This document shows positions 34,960-46,340 of a stretch of DNA of 64,000 bases, in pieces. A program made the translations under genes and the position numbers. Source of the DNA: Alisma plantago-aquatica (taxonomy: Eukaryota; Streptophyta; Magnoliopsida; Alismatales; Alismataceae); NCBI GenBank assembly GCA_963693085.1, contig OY856411.1:65592001-65656000 (forward strand), written 5' to 3'. Every line of letters begins with the position of its first letter. Positions within the stretch are counted from its first letter, which is position 1. The notes below the pieces were generated by a model. That model did not search any database. It had not been told where the DNA came from and saw only the letters and a program-made list of their open reading frames with translations.

Positions 34960-35757
34960 TTGGAAGGGTTGACCATATGATTAGTAAGGTTGATACCTTT
35001 ATGGGTAAGGGTATGAAGGATATGATGATGCCTAGTCCGATATACACCTAACCCAATACATGTGTTCAACTTGACATACGTCATTCAACCCAATACACCT
35101 TATAAAGGTGAGGGCAAAACACTCTTAGAGTGATGAGTGTAACACCAAGTAATGGTGTGGCTAATACCTTGATAGGTGAAACACCTATAGTGGTTGATAA
35201 TGGTCAGCCTTATATCAATAATGCCTTAACCCGAGATGAGTCCATATCACTTGATGATAGCTGAATATTTCAAGTGAATGACTTATGGACAATAAATCAT
35301 GCCTTGATGTATCACTTCCCGCATCACTTTTAACTTATTTAAGTTCATCAACTTATCTTGTATTAGGGTATTTCCCATATTAATACTTTATGCACTAACT
35401 CATCACATTTATCCTATAGTATATTAGTCGTAAGTCACACACTTGAATTATCCCACTATCATCAAGTGATATGGACTCATCTCGGGTTAAGGCATTATTG
35501 ATATAGGGTTGACCATTATCAAACACTATACATGTTTCACCTATCAAGGTATTAGCCACACCATTATTTGGTGTTACACTCATCACTCCTAAGAGTGTCT
35601 TACCCTCACCTTTACAAGGTGTATTGACTTGAATCATGTATGTCAAGTAAAACACATGTATTGGGTTAGGTGCATATCGATCTAGGCATCATAATATCCC
35701 TTATACCCTTACCCATCAAGGTATCAACTCTTCCAATCATATTGCAACACCTTAGTC
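34960..35757. repeat. Inverted repeat, arms about 340 bp
   Basis: The plus-oriented unit 34960-35300 faces an inverted copy at 35395-35757 across about 95 bp. Both contain TAACCCAATACATGTGTT, GGTGAGGG.AA.ACACTCTTA and AACCCGAGATGAGTCCATAT or its complement. A transcript would fold into a long hairpin. The 86-codon frame in the inverted arm also occurs at 45244-45504 but not in the direct copies. Confidence 0.75.
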
Positions 35758-35787
35758 CTACTACAGAAATGTCTTGTAACGTCACAT

Positions 35788-36345
35788 TTACAGGCGTCGG
35801 TTGTAAACAATGAACCAACGCCTAAACCCTACATCGTCGGTTGAAGACACAAACTGACATATATCTGTGAGGAGTGGCCAGACACGAGTATTAGTTTTTA
35901 TTTAGCGTCAATTCCTCAATAAGCAACTGATGCCTAAAATCGACCGCCAAATCCAAATTTTCCAATGAAAAAAAATTACCTCCAAAATTTAACATACGGT
36001 GTCGGTTGTTAACAAAACAACCGACGACTAAAGGTTTTTCGCGAGACAGAAATTGGGCCCATTTTTATCGTCATTTTTTTGCAATAACCGACGTCGATGT
36101 GTTTTTGCGTGCTGTCCCCGCGAAAATTTTCACCCCCCTTTGGAGTTGGTTTTCTACGGCAACTGATGACTATGGTCAGAATTCGAGAACGTTTTGTTTT
36201 TGTCGGCATATGTAGATAGATGTCGGTTATTCAAGTAGAAATCAATGCCTATCATTGAGCATAGGTGTCAGTTTTTTTGCAGTAACCGACGCCTATTATT
36301 ATAAGCATCGGTTGCTTTTAATAACTGATGTTGGTTGATAACTTA
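35788..36345. repeat. CACTA subterminal repeats, left
   Basis: CGTCGGTTGTAAAC, CGTCGGTTGAAGAC, TGTCGGTTGTTAAC, AATAACCGACGTCG, TGTCGGTTATTC, AGTAACCGACGCC and CATCGGTTGC occur within 560 bp in both orientations. Confidence 0.85.
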
Positions 36346-36388
36346 ATAGCACTCGCGCAAAGCAGACTCTTCCCCTTTATCTGTTTCA

Positions 36389-36700
36389 TTGCGATTGAAG
36401 CTTAGATTTGGCGATTCCGCCCCCTGCTCACCGCCACCCTTCTCCCTGCTCGCCGCCGCTGGCACTGTGCTCGCTGGTTCCCTTCCCTCCACCACCCAAG
36501 GTCAGCCCCCTGCTCACTGCTCCGGACGCCACTCGCCTGCTCGCTGCTCGCCACTGGACACCTGCTGCTCACCGTTGCTGCTTTGGCCGCCGCTGGACAC
36601 CTCGTGCTCGTCAGTGCCGATTGACACCTTCTCACTTCTCGCCGCCGCCACTGCCGCTCGACATAGGTACCATCTTCCTCCTCTTATTCCTCCTACGAGA
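36389..36700 (+). promoter_or_regulatory. GC-rich leader / CpG-rich block in CACTA
   Basis: About 300 bp of CTCGCCGCCGCT-type sequence within an AT-rich element. Open frames exist on both strands but resemble nothing known. It ends near a possible splice donor (ACATAGGTACC). It most likely is the first noncoding exon and promoter region, or captured GC-rich host sequence. Confidence 0.4.
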
Positions 36701-36789
36701 GCGTAGAACAAATATGGATGTGTTTTTTTCATTAAACCGAGTTGCTGGGCAAGGGGGCAAATGGAGGAAGCAAACAACAGTACATTAGG

Positions 36790-37530
36790 GTTCTAATATA
36801 CCCTTTTGTCCTATATTTGATACTAATTGTGCATATAATGCTAAGTTTGGGACTTTAGTGATGGATTTTGTCCTAAGTTGCTATTTTTTAATCTAATATG
36901 AACTCTAGTCTCATCTATCCATGTTGCAGGTAGTTTATAACATTACATTGTGAATTCTTGATTATTTGAAACTATTGAATTCTTGATTTATTTTTTAATA
37001 ATTCTCTATAGATTAGTACTTATCATGTCTATTAAAATCTTATATTAGAGACATATGTATATGAAATTAGAGCACCAATAAATCATCAATGAAACCCTGA
37101 TGTGACATTAGAATGACATTCTCTGGGGTGATGGCTTCATGATATATAAGTAAAGAGACATCAATTCAATGGGGAACATAGTCCTTGTGATTTACATACT
37201 CTAAAAAGATCTAGAATGTGTTTGACCCTTGATCTAATATCCAAATTGTGAGTGATGCAATGTAAGTGAGCAAATACATGTAGTGGTGGTGAAATCTTAT
37301 GTCTATGTTTTTTTATAATTCTTTTATCTTAATTTTAATTTTAACTTTTATTTTATTTACTTCCTTACATAACTTAGTTATATAAAAAGATAGTCAACTC
37401 GATCCAACCTTGTTAATCACTTTTTATTAATTGGACTAAAATCCAAATTGGCCTTAAGAAAAAATGTCCTTAGGTTTGATCCTAAAAATTTAATGTGATC
37501 AGACCCGCCTACTTATGAGTGGTGTTATAT
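36790..37530. other. CACTA noncoding region
   Basis: AT-rich sequence without recognisable coding signal between the leader and the hairpin repeats. Confidence 0.5.
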
Positions 37531-37535
37531 TTTGT

Positions 37536-38233
37536 TGGCCTAGAAACCCGTCCAAGATTTACTCATTAGGAGTAAATCTTGGATAGTCCCCAGTTTGGGA
37601 CTATTCTTGAACACCTAATCTCACTTAGGATGTAAGTGTATAATGTGTATTGGGTTTTTAAGAGAATTTCGGCAGCATTTCCCCGTTTGTTCTCTAAGTA
37701 CATATGTACTTGGAGAATAGTGGGGAAATGCAGCCGAAATTTTCTTGAAAACCCAATACACATTATACACTTACTAGTGAGATTAGGTGTTTAAGAATGG
37801 GATAGGTGGTACACAATTATTATATATAAGAATGATAGCACATGTATTTGTTGGCCTAGAAACCCATCTAAGATTTACTCATTAGGAGTAAATCTTGGAT
37901 AGTCCCCAGCTTGGGACTATTCTTGAACACCTAATCTCACTTAGGATGTAAGTGTATAATGTGTATTGGGTTTTCAAGAAAATTTCGGTAATACGTACTT
38001 GGAGAACAGTGGGGAAATGCTTCCAAAATTTTCTTAAAAACCCAATACACATTATACACTTACTAGTGAGATTAGTTGTTTAAGAATGGGATAGGTGGTA
38101 CACATTTATTATATATAAGAATGACATCACATGTATTTGTTGTCCTGGAAACCCATCCAAGATTTACCCATTCGGAGTAAATCTTGGATAGTCCCCGGTT
38201 TGGGACTGTTCTTGAACACTTAATCTCACTTAG
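37536..38233. repeat. Tandem repeats of about 300 bp, each a long hairpin
   Basis: Unit A 37536-37851, unit B 37852-38138 and partial unit C 38139-38233 all start TTG.CCT.GAAACCC.TC.AAG. In unit A, 37612-37683 and 37722-37790 are inverse complements of about 70 bp (AATCTCACTTAGGATGTAAG against CTTACTAGTGAGATT). Smaller palindromes (AGATTTAC..AGTAAATCT; GTCCCCAG.TTGGGAC) occur in each unit. Unit B has lost part of one arm. Confidence 0.9.
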
Positions 38234-38355
38234 GATGTTTTAACCATTGATTATATATAACACCTTAAACCCTAAAGTTTTAACCATATACTATAATATG
38301 TTAACCCTAGACCCTAATCTTATTCTAATAAATATTTGTTTTCTCTTTGATCATA

Positions 38356-38710
38356 GAATAGATAGATCATGGACGTCCATTCCAAATTGCTACACCCTAG
38401 AGTTTAGTTCTGGTCTTGATCAGTTTATTAGATTGGCGAGAAGGGTGAACCATTCATATTGGCATCACAGGAGAAGCAAGTATTTTATATCGATGATCCT
38501 GCAAATGATAAATGGCCAGTTGTTCTTCATGGTAAAAGGCAGTTCATTAGAGATCCTATAGATGAAGAACAGTACTATGATAAGTATGATGACTCCAGTC
38601 TATTCTCAGTTGGGTTGCCAACACCACCAAATATTGAAGATAATGATGACTTGTATGTGCGTGGAGATCACAATGAAGGATTGTTAATTGATAAAAGATC
38701 ACAATATTAG
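38356..38710 (+). pseudogene. CACTA transposase remnant (N- and C-ends joined)
   Basis: DRSWTSIPNCYTLEFSSGLD (38356-38430) matches the start of TNP2-type CACTA transposases (transposase-associated domain). At about 38435 the sequence jumps, in another frame, to EPFILASQEKQVFYIDDPAN and WPVVLHGKRQFIRD, the C-terminal DUF4216-type region, ending at 38710. The catalytic core (transposase_21), normally over 1 kb, is absent. A deletion therefore removed the enzyme and left the two ends. The element cannot move by itself. Confidence 0.75.
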
Positions 38711-38751
38711 AGGCATGCATGTTTATAACTTTTATATGTTTTATTTTTTTG

Positions 38752-38873
38752 AATGTGAACTTTACAATGTGAATGTGAACTTTACAATGTGAATTACTTT
38801 ACAATGTGAATGTGAACTTTACAATGTGAATTACTTACAATCTAAACTTTACAATCTGATTGTGAACTTTCAG
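38752..38873. repeat. Minisatellite in CACTA
   Basis: AATGTGAACTTTAC and CAATGTGAATTACTTTACAA variants recur about seven times at 14-30-bp intervals up to the CAG (splice acceptor-like) before the next gene. Confidence 0.8.
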
Positions 38874-40330
38874 ATGGCTGAGCATTCATATGATGACCGT
38901 GATGATGATTACCGTGAGGGTGAGGACATCAATGTGTCGCCTCACAATGTAAGTTTTAAAAATATATCCCGCATCACATTTATAGTTATATCCTGTAAGT
39001 GTGTTTTTTTTGTCAAATTTTAGGTTGGTGATGTACCCCCTGAAGAAATTGGGGTAGTTGATGAGCAGCAAAAAAAATTAAGAAAGTGAGGGGAATCACA
39101 ATGATGAGAAAGTTACAACAACAAAGGGGCAATGGACCCAAATTGGTTGTGCATTTCGATCATGCAGGAAATCTAGTTGGAGTGAACCACAACTCATTTA
39201 TTTTATATCTTAAGGTTCTTACTCACAGCCATTGTAGTCCTAACATAGAATCCTGACATAAAGTTCCTAAGGGGAAGAAAGACTTATTCTAGAAGGAACT
39301 ATATGTGAGTTATTATTATTTGCAATTCTATTTTTGTAGATTACTAATTTTTAGGATACTACTTAATAGAAATTCTATTTTGCAGAGTATATTTGATCTT
39401 GATGAAAAGCTGCATTATAAATGAGTGATGCAACGATGTGGGAGGGTCCTAAGGAACTATAAGACAAATCTCACCCGAGATTACATACACGATGCTGACA
39501 AGAGGTTCTTGATTGATTTCCAATTCTAGATATTGATCACTTTTGACTAAATCTACACTGATAATTTTTGTTTGTATTCTCTTTAAAAAATAAATTTAGG
39601 AAGATGGTAGCCCCTGATCAATAGAACTACCTGGACCCCAAAGTTCGGGAGGAGTTTGTTACCCAAAGAAAAATAGATGAATTCAATGTATTAAGTGCCA
39701 CTCCCAATTTAATTAATATACATTCTTATGTATTCACCTATTCAAGATTAACCTTTAGTGTTACTAACCAAATCAATGTGCTTACTAACAAGGCTATCAG
39801 TGATGCTCAAAGGGTAAGGTGTGCATTGAATGTGCATGACCACACAATGGGTCCAAGAGGCTATGCAGGCGTTTGCCAAAGACTACAGGCTGAGTCTACT
39901 GCTCAGTCTGCTGCTACTCAGGAGACTACAGAGTCCTCTACTATTGGTCCCGCACCTCTTCCTTGCCATGTTATGTGGATAGCTAGGAGGCAAAACAAGA
40001 AGGAAGATATAATGAAGCCTGCAACTGCAGAGGTGGCTGCAAAAATGGTAAAATTCAACTTTACAATCAATCGCTCGATATTGATTATTGTTATGTTTAC
40101 TTACCAATTTCTATTGATGGTGATTAGCGGGAGCTGCACGAGCAGAGGAAGGAAGTCAAGTTCATCCTTAAGGGCATAAGGGATGAATTGACAGTTGCTC
40201 TAGGTAACCCAGAGCATCCTGGACGTGTTAGGGGTGTAGTCCTGGTATGGGCATCAAAGCATTCTTTGGGCCATCCCAACACAAACTTATCCCAAAAGCG
40301 GGACTTTCACAAGCTGAGGTAACATATTCT
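38874..40330 (+). pseudogene. Plant transposase (Ptta/En/Spm, Transposase_24), broken
   Basis: ATG at 38874 (MAEHSYDDRDDDYREGED). Exon-like blocks: 38874-38948 (donor GTAAGT); 39025-39304, with GNGPKLVVHFDHAGNLVGVN and LKVLTHSHCSP; 39387 onward, with VLRNYKTNLTRDYIHDA; 39601 onward; 39780-40050, with AQRVRCALNVHDHTMGPRGY. This order is that of Transposase_24 proteins found in CACTA elements. In-frame TGA codons at 39254-39256 and 39422-39424 show decay. Its molecular role in transposition is not well defined. Confidence 0.8.
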
Positions 40331-40639
40331 TTTTTTAGAATGTTATTGCAAAAGGGAATTCAATAATCAGAAGCTAGCATTTCTTTTATCCATGTATAGG
40401 CAGATTCGTTAATTGATAAGAGAATCCAAGAAGCAATGGCAAAGTGTCAGGCGTCTCAGCCTTCCACTCAAACAGTACCTGTGGTGGGCCGCTCTTCTCC
40501 TACTGCAGAAGTGGTTGGGAGTAATCCTGTAGACCCACCACCTAGCACGTCCACTGTAAGTATTTTTATGACATAGTAGCTAGTATTTTCAAGATGATAT
40601 GTTTATGTATATATGTATATAACATTCTTTACGTAAATT

Positions 40640-42330
40640 TGTAGGGGTTCAAGCCATGCCGTATAAAAAGTCAAGAATATGTCATTGCAGAGGCATCGGC
40701 TTACCCACCCCTTCCCGGGAAAATGTTACATGGGACTCCAGTACCAGATGGTGCGGTTCGTGTGAGCCCGATAAGTGTAGTCCCCAACAGGAGGGATCTT
40801 ACATTGCGATATTCCCACCCAGATTCTGAAACGCTTGGTGAGGCAGAAGGCAGAGTGATATTGTTGCCCAAAGAAGATGTCGTCTATACTAATATTGTAT
40901 GGTAAATTTACATTACGTTAATTTGTTAGTGTGTATGTATATATGAGTCAATTGATCTGAAATTATATATACAGGTCAAAAGGAAGACACCCGCTACATC
41001 TCAGCCTCCACCTCCACCTCCTGAAGTACCAAGTTGGCTTACAAGAGACCTACACGCCTCGTTAGGTCCTAATTGTAGGGGTATGGTGGATTGGATAGGC
41101 GAACATGATCCAAATTGCCCTATACATGTTACTATTCTGGAGGAAGTTGTAGGTCAATCATACAATAACAAGCTATTTATACAAGATATTTTGGAGATGT
41201 TTCATTATGCTTGGCTGAATACATCTATGATAGAGCTATGGATATGGTGAGATCTTGTTTATACATCCATATACCTTGTTTTCTATATGGTGATCTAGTT
41301 TCTTATATATTAATGCATACATAATACATGTTTTGCAGCCACTTACACACGATATGTACATATTTTTCATTTCTCCATGTGGGATTTTTTGTTCCATCTT
41401 TGATTAGTCTTGTAGGTAAAAACCCTAGGTCAATTACTTCATATTGCTGTGATGTTTTTTAAATATTTTGGTAAAAATAAGAAGACAGTGATAATAGCTC
41501 CATTCAATGTCGGGTGAGATTACTTTGCTTATAATTTGGACTTAAGAAATTACATTTTTATTGTGCTTTGAGTTATTAATTTTTAACTTTCTTACCTCTA
41601 GTGGTACACATAGGGAGTTACTATTTATTGTCTCCAAGATGTTCACTATCTATTATCTAGATCCTACGGTGAAGGAATTGAGTATATATGGACACCCAAT
41701 GAAAAGGCCATTATTCATGTGAAAAAATTTCATATTTTTATATCCGTCAACATTTGTTATTACATTACTATTTAATTATGCAATTTAATGTGTTACATTA
41801 ACATGTAAGGCTTGAGAAGAGTTCAAAAAAGTTGGAGGAAAAGTCCCCAAGAAAAGGAACCAGCCACTAACTTGGGAGAATGTGAAAATAATTTCCCAAC
41901 TCCAATGTATATATTATTTATGTGAGCTGTGCTTATTTGTATTTTTGAATATTTTGTATGTTTCAATTTATAGTGTGCTACAAGACAACGGTTGGGCATG
42001 TGGATACTATGTGATGCAATTTATGAGCTTAATTATCCTACATGCCGCAATGGAAATTGATACCATACATCAGGTATTATATGTAATCTCATTAGATAAT
42101 ATGAAATATATCAATCTTATTATATATTATTAATTATATATATACATCATTCTCTTTGCATGTGTTTAAAACTGACTTCACTACAGGTGAAAAGTTATTA
42201 GATGTACATACTCCCTATACGATGGATGAGTTAAATGATGTAAGAGAACAATGGGCAGAAGCCCTACAAGTAGTGGGAATTTTTAAATATAATTGGGATA
42301 CTCATGGAGATAATGACGATGATGAATAAA
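40640..42330 (+). CDS. Ulp1-like cysteine protease (C48) gene in CACTA
   Basis: Multi-exon gene following the Transposase_24 relic. Upstream exons carry AEASAYPPLPGKMLHGTPVP (about 40690) and EVPSWLTRDLHASLGPNCRG (41025-41085). The protease core is spread over exons: TVIIAPFNVG (about 41487-41516); SGTHRELLFIVSKMF with YYLDPTVKEL (41598-41680), giving His and Asp; EFKKVGGKVPKKRNQPLTWE (41818-41877); and QDNGWACGYYVMQFM (41982-42026), giving Cys. The C-terminus is LDVHTPYTMDELNDVREQWA to a stop at about 42329. Ulp1 enzymes cleave SUMO or related proteins. The H-D-C triad looks kept, but HW has become HR. Intron borders are inferred; some may be broken. Confidence 0.6.
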
Positions 42331-42724
42331 GAATGGTATTTCCAAACTTTGTTCTCATAATTATTTTTGTGTGAATGTGAATGAATTTTTCTGAATTGTC
42401 ATATGTGTGAATGTGAAGATGATCAATACATGAATGTTTCTACATGTGTCTGAATGTGAAAAGAGATGAAATGAATGGAATTGCATGTTGCTACTGGTTT
42501 CTACATGTGTGTGATGGAAAAATAATATGAATTAAATGTGCTTATACATGTGTGTGAATCACATATATAATATTGTCCATCTTGTTAATTTTGTAGGTTT
42601 GTGGCCTGTGGTTTGCTGATATCAATGGATGTTGTAAACCTCCAGTTCAGAACTAAACTATAGGTTCTGCATCCTACTGACCAGCCAAACAGCAGGCATG
42701 CAAACTGATAAGAAAAAAAACCAT
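42331..42724. other. CACTA 3' noncoding region
   Basis: Downstream of the Ulp1-like gene; rich in GTGTGAATGTGAA-type words. No gene seen. Confidence 0.5.
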
Positions 42725-43195
42725 AACATAGGCATCAGTTACTTGTAAAAACTAACACCAAAGACATACGATGCCAGTTTTTAGCAAAAAATCGATGCCT
42801 ATTGAGCCCTGTGCGGTCGTGCTGGGAAGCACAACCACATGGATATAGTCTCAGTTTTCTATGAAAACTGACGCCTATTTTATGGTGGAAAGGGTTATGG
42901 AGTCTATTTTTAGTATGAAGTTGACGTCTTTTCGAGTGATATAGTGTCGGTTTTCTGTAAAAACCCACGCCGATTGTGCCCTTTCTGGCGCATTTTATTG
43001 GTGGCAGGAAGGGTAATGTCATCGATTTGTAGTTAACAACCGGCGTCTTTAACAAGGATATAGTGTCGGTTTTCTTTAATAACCTACACCTATAGTTCCC
43101 TTGATGGCACGTTAAGGGGTTGACCTTTAGTGGCACCCACGTGGGTGTCACTTGGAAATTGACACTAAAGGCTTTAATGAATCGATGCCAAAGGC
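42725..43195. repeat. CACTA subterminal repeats, right
   Basis: GGCATCAGTTAC, TCTCAGTTTTC, TGAAAACTGACGCC, GTGTCGGTTTTCTGTAA, ACCCACGCCGAT, AACAACCGGCGTC and GTGTCGGTTTTCTTTAA appear in about 460 bp, mirroring the left side. Confidence 0.85.
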
Positions 43196-43211
43196 CTATT
43201 CTGTAGTAGTA

Positions 43212-43437
43212 ATTAGCTGACATAGAGTTGACTCTGCAATCAATAGTTGAGTATGTGTCATATGTGACAGATCTTATAATGATCTTTAATGGAAGAACTT
43301 TGTGTTGTTTAAAGTTCTATGACAACTTCATGAAATAAAGATGTTATGTGTAGACTTGATGATATGATGCATGAATGACAATTGTCTTCCTTCGTCTGGG
43401 ATTTCGGGGACAAAATCCTTGTATGGGGTTTATAACT
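43212..43437 (+). mobile_element. 3' end of Gypsy internal region
   Basis: GGATTTCGGGGACAAAATCC (43399-43418) is of the type that ends pol in plant chromovirus Gypsy elements just before the 3' LTR. The upstream 190 bp have no readable pol. Confidence 0.5.
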
Positions 43438-44439
43438 TGTAATGACCCTGGCCTGGGTTATGAGTTAAACCCTATTTGTTTTGGCTAATAAAGTTTCTTA
43501 GAACTTTAATATAATCCTCTAAGGAGTTTTGTTATCATGTTACACACATATGTTCCAAGTTTGGTCCTGATTGAATGTTGTTTGAGCAATGTTCCTTTAT
43601 TTTGGATCAAAGTGCAATATACCCAAGATAAGGGGTTATATTGCAATATGTCACATGTTGAACGTGCCTTAAGTGTTTTAGAATCATAATATAGAGAATG
43701 ATGCTAAGTTTGTGGCTTGTGCAAAGCCTAAATACCAAGTTTGAACTTGTTTAAATAATGCTAGTACCTTGTGCACCAATTTTGGTACAAATTGTAATTT
43801 ACCCAAAATGTAGGGTTGATATGCAAATTACCACCTCTAGAGTGTTCCTACTTCCTCTATGTATCATTTAGAGGATAGATAATGAATGATACACCATACT
43901 TGAATTATTTATGAGTGGTAGTATTCTTAGTGATGAAAAGACCAAGAAAGGGGTTGACTGGAAACCCTAATTTGAGCTTGTATTGAGTTTATCGGGTTGT
44001 AGTGTAAAATGGGAGTCCCTATAAGCCAAGGATGCAAAGAGGAGACCCCCATATTGTGTTTATAACTGTTTTCCTTTGCAAAAACGAGCTATGAACCTCA
44101 ATAAAGCAAAGGATACCGGCTTGCAACTTTCCTTCGGAAAGGTTGCATTGATTTGTGAATATTATAATGTGTGTGGAAGTGGCTTGTCCTAGAAGATAAC
44201 CAAAAGGGGCCAACCCTTATCCCTTGCATTATCCTCAAGTTTTTATTTTTCATGGAAATATAAATATGGAATGTATGCAAGTACATGTGTCAATCCATGG
44301 ATGGCCTTGTGGCACCTACTAGTAGTAAGGTGATGACACCTCTTACACACTCTCCCATGAACCTCAAGTATATATACCCTTCCTTTCACCCCTTAGTGAA
44401 ATTTTTCGAATCCTACCACCTCGATTCTCTTATATATCA

Positions 44440-44620
44440 TGCATATAGTCTTGGTATCTTGCATAGGTGAAGTGGTATCGTGAATAGGGCCTTGGGTATC
44501 GTCCATAGAAAGTGATATCGGCCAAATGAAGTGATATTGCCCACAAGTGAAGGGGATATCGGCCATAAGTGAGGGAATATCATGCATGAGTAGTGAGGTA
44601 TCATGCAAGGTGATAAGGAT
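44440..44620. repeat. Degenerate 25-30-bp repeats in LTR
   Basis: AGTG.TATCG, GCC.A.AAGTGA and ATATC.TGCAT recur about seven times (GAAGTGGTATCGTGAAT, GAAAGTGATATCGGCC, GAAGTGATATTGCCC and so on). Confidence 0.65.
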
Positions 44621-46103
44621 CAAGAAGGATCTCAAGTCTTAACCCTAAGGTGAGGCCATGATCATCATCAACCTTGGATTGAAGCATGAATCTAGGGTTA
44701 TGATCTTCCTTTCTGTTCTTCTTCACCAAGTTCTTAACTATGGTGAATCCTTGTATATGAAGGATTTGTGAGAAAGCCTTGGACTTTTTATAAGTCATAT
44801 TCAACCTTAGGAACGTGAATCTTTGGAGATTGGATCTTTGAAGTTGTTCTTTAGGCGGGTTATATAACTTGAACCCAAACATGTTATTACTCACCATCTT
44901 TCTTGCTATATTTGATGATCTACTTTTAAATTTTGAAATTTTCTTGAATACTTGATATATCTATGAGTTCTAGTAGTTTCTTAGACCTATTATCCTTTTA
45001 CTAGAACACGTAGGACGAAGGTCTAGAGCTTTGAAGGTGATGGTATCACCATATAAAGTGATATTGGGTTCAAGCACATAAGCAAGCACCTCTAACCCGA
45101 TATGGTGATGCACCTACACCACAAAAATGATATGGATATGGTGAAGGTGATACACCATATGATTGGAAGGGTTGATACCTTGATGGGTAAGGGTATAAGG
45201 GATATGATGATGCCTATATCGATATACACCTAACCCAATACATGTGTTTAACTTGACATACATGATTCAAGCCAATACACCTTATAAAGGTGAGGGTAAG
45301 ACACTGTTAGGAGTGATGAGTGTAACACCATGTAATGGTGTGGCTAATACCTTGATAGGTGAAACACCTATAGTGGTTGATAATGGTCAACCCTATATCA
45401 ATTATGCCTTAACCCGAGATGAGTCCATATCACTTGATGATAGTGGGATAATTCAAGTGTGTGACTTATGGCCAATATACTATAGGATAAATGTGATGAG
45501 TTAGTGCATAAAGTATTAGGATGGGAAATAACCTAATACAAGATAAGTTTATGAACTTAAATAATTTAAAAGTGATGAGGGAAGTGATACATCAAGTCAT
45601 GATAAATATCACATCCAATACCTCAATGTTGATTCACCTTGATTCACCTTAAATCCAATATACTTGGATGAGTAACACATGAAGTGTGTCATGTCAATTG
45701 TTACATTAAGATGTAATGAGTTTAATTCACTTTGACAAGTGTAGGCTAACATACCTTGAGATAGGGTAAATCCAAGTTAATAAAGTATGATGTAATAAAC
45801 ATCCTAGTCAGGATGGTAGAGAAACTCATACTTTGTGTTGATACTCATTTAATGATAAATGATGGGAATAAATAAGTATGATTGAATACTTATGATATCA
45901 ATGTATGCCCCCAGATGTGTGGAGAAATGAAATAGGGTGTGGATTGATAATATGAACTTGAAACCCTATTCGGCTATAAAGGGAAACCCTAACCCTAATA
46001 ATGGGAAGGTTGTGTTTCTCTTATTTCATAAGCCTTGTGAGACATGTTAAACTACTTGTATAACAAGTATAATGTTTATGTGGTCTGATGACCAAAAAGA
46101 TAT

Positions 46104-46340
46104 TTGTTGCCTAGTGAGAGGTGACAAGATGTTTAATGGGCGTTGTGGGCTGTGTGAATAATTGTTGCCTAGTGAGAGGTGACAAGATGTTTAATTGGCC
46201 TTATGAGCCATTTGAATAATTGTTGCCTAGTGAGAGGTGAAAAGATGTTTAATGGGCCTTGTGAGCCATGTGAGTATTTGTTGCCTAGTGAGAGGTGACA
46301 AGATGTTTAATGAACCTTGTAAGCTATGTGAAATACTTGT
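46104..46340 (+). repeat. Four 58-bp tandem repeats
   Basis: TTGTTGCCTAGTGAGAGGTG starts at 46104, 46162, 46220 and 46278, an exact 58-bp period, each followed by ACAAGATGTTTAATGGGC or a close variant. Some differences between copies already exist. Confidence 0.95.

Larger units (their letters stand above)
33583..35757. mobile_element. Rearranged pieces of a long Gypsy-type LTR
   Basis: 33583-33990 matches 44646-45070 (CCATGATCATC.TCAACCTTGG onward). 34615-34960 and 34960-35300 are two direct copies of the unit found at 45135-45480. 35305-35757 is the same unit inverted. Between them is a short-period array (33997-34460). No coding region; the short open frames are not conserved between copies. 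Confidence 0.65.
35758..43211 (+). mobile_element. CACTA (En/Spm-type) DNA transposon
   Basis: Ends CTACTACAGAAATG (35759-35772) and CCTATTCTGTAGTAG (43195-43209) are inverted, CACTA-type termini, with the outermost CA altered. Several hundred bp inside each end are packed with GTCGGTT / AACCGACGCC motifs, the subterminal repeats bound by CACTA transposases. Contents: GC-rich leader, hairpin tandem repeats, a transposase remnant, a Transposase_24 relic and a Ulp1-like protease. A clean 3-bp target duplication is not seen. Confidence 0.85.

Noticed and set aside
36389..36788. Overlapping GC-rich frames on both strands in CACTA
   Set aside because: The lack of stops is explained by high GC content. 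No domain is seen and the composition is low-complexity.
42735..43223. 162-codon minus-strand frame
   Set aside because: It covers the right subterminal repeats of the CACTA element. Its peptide repeats come from the DNA motifs.
45244..45504. 86-codon frame also present, inverted, at 35395-35655
   Set aside because: The two versions differ at about nine residues, and the other two copies of the unit (34700, 35050) are frameshifted. No family is recognised. It behaves like noncoding LTR repeat.
46104..46340. Possible CRISPR-like array
   Set aside because: The 58-bp units are contiguous, with no unique spacers. This is plant LTR sequence.
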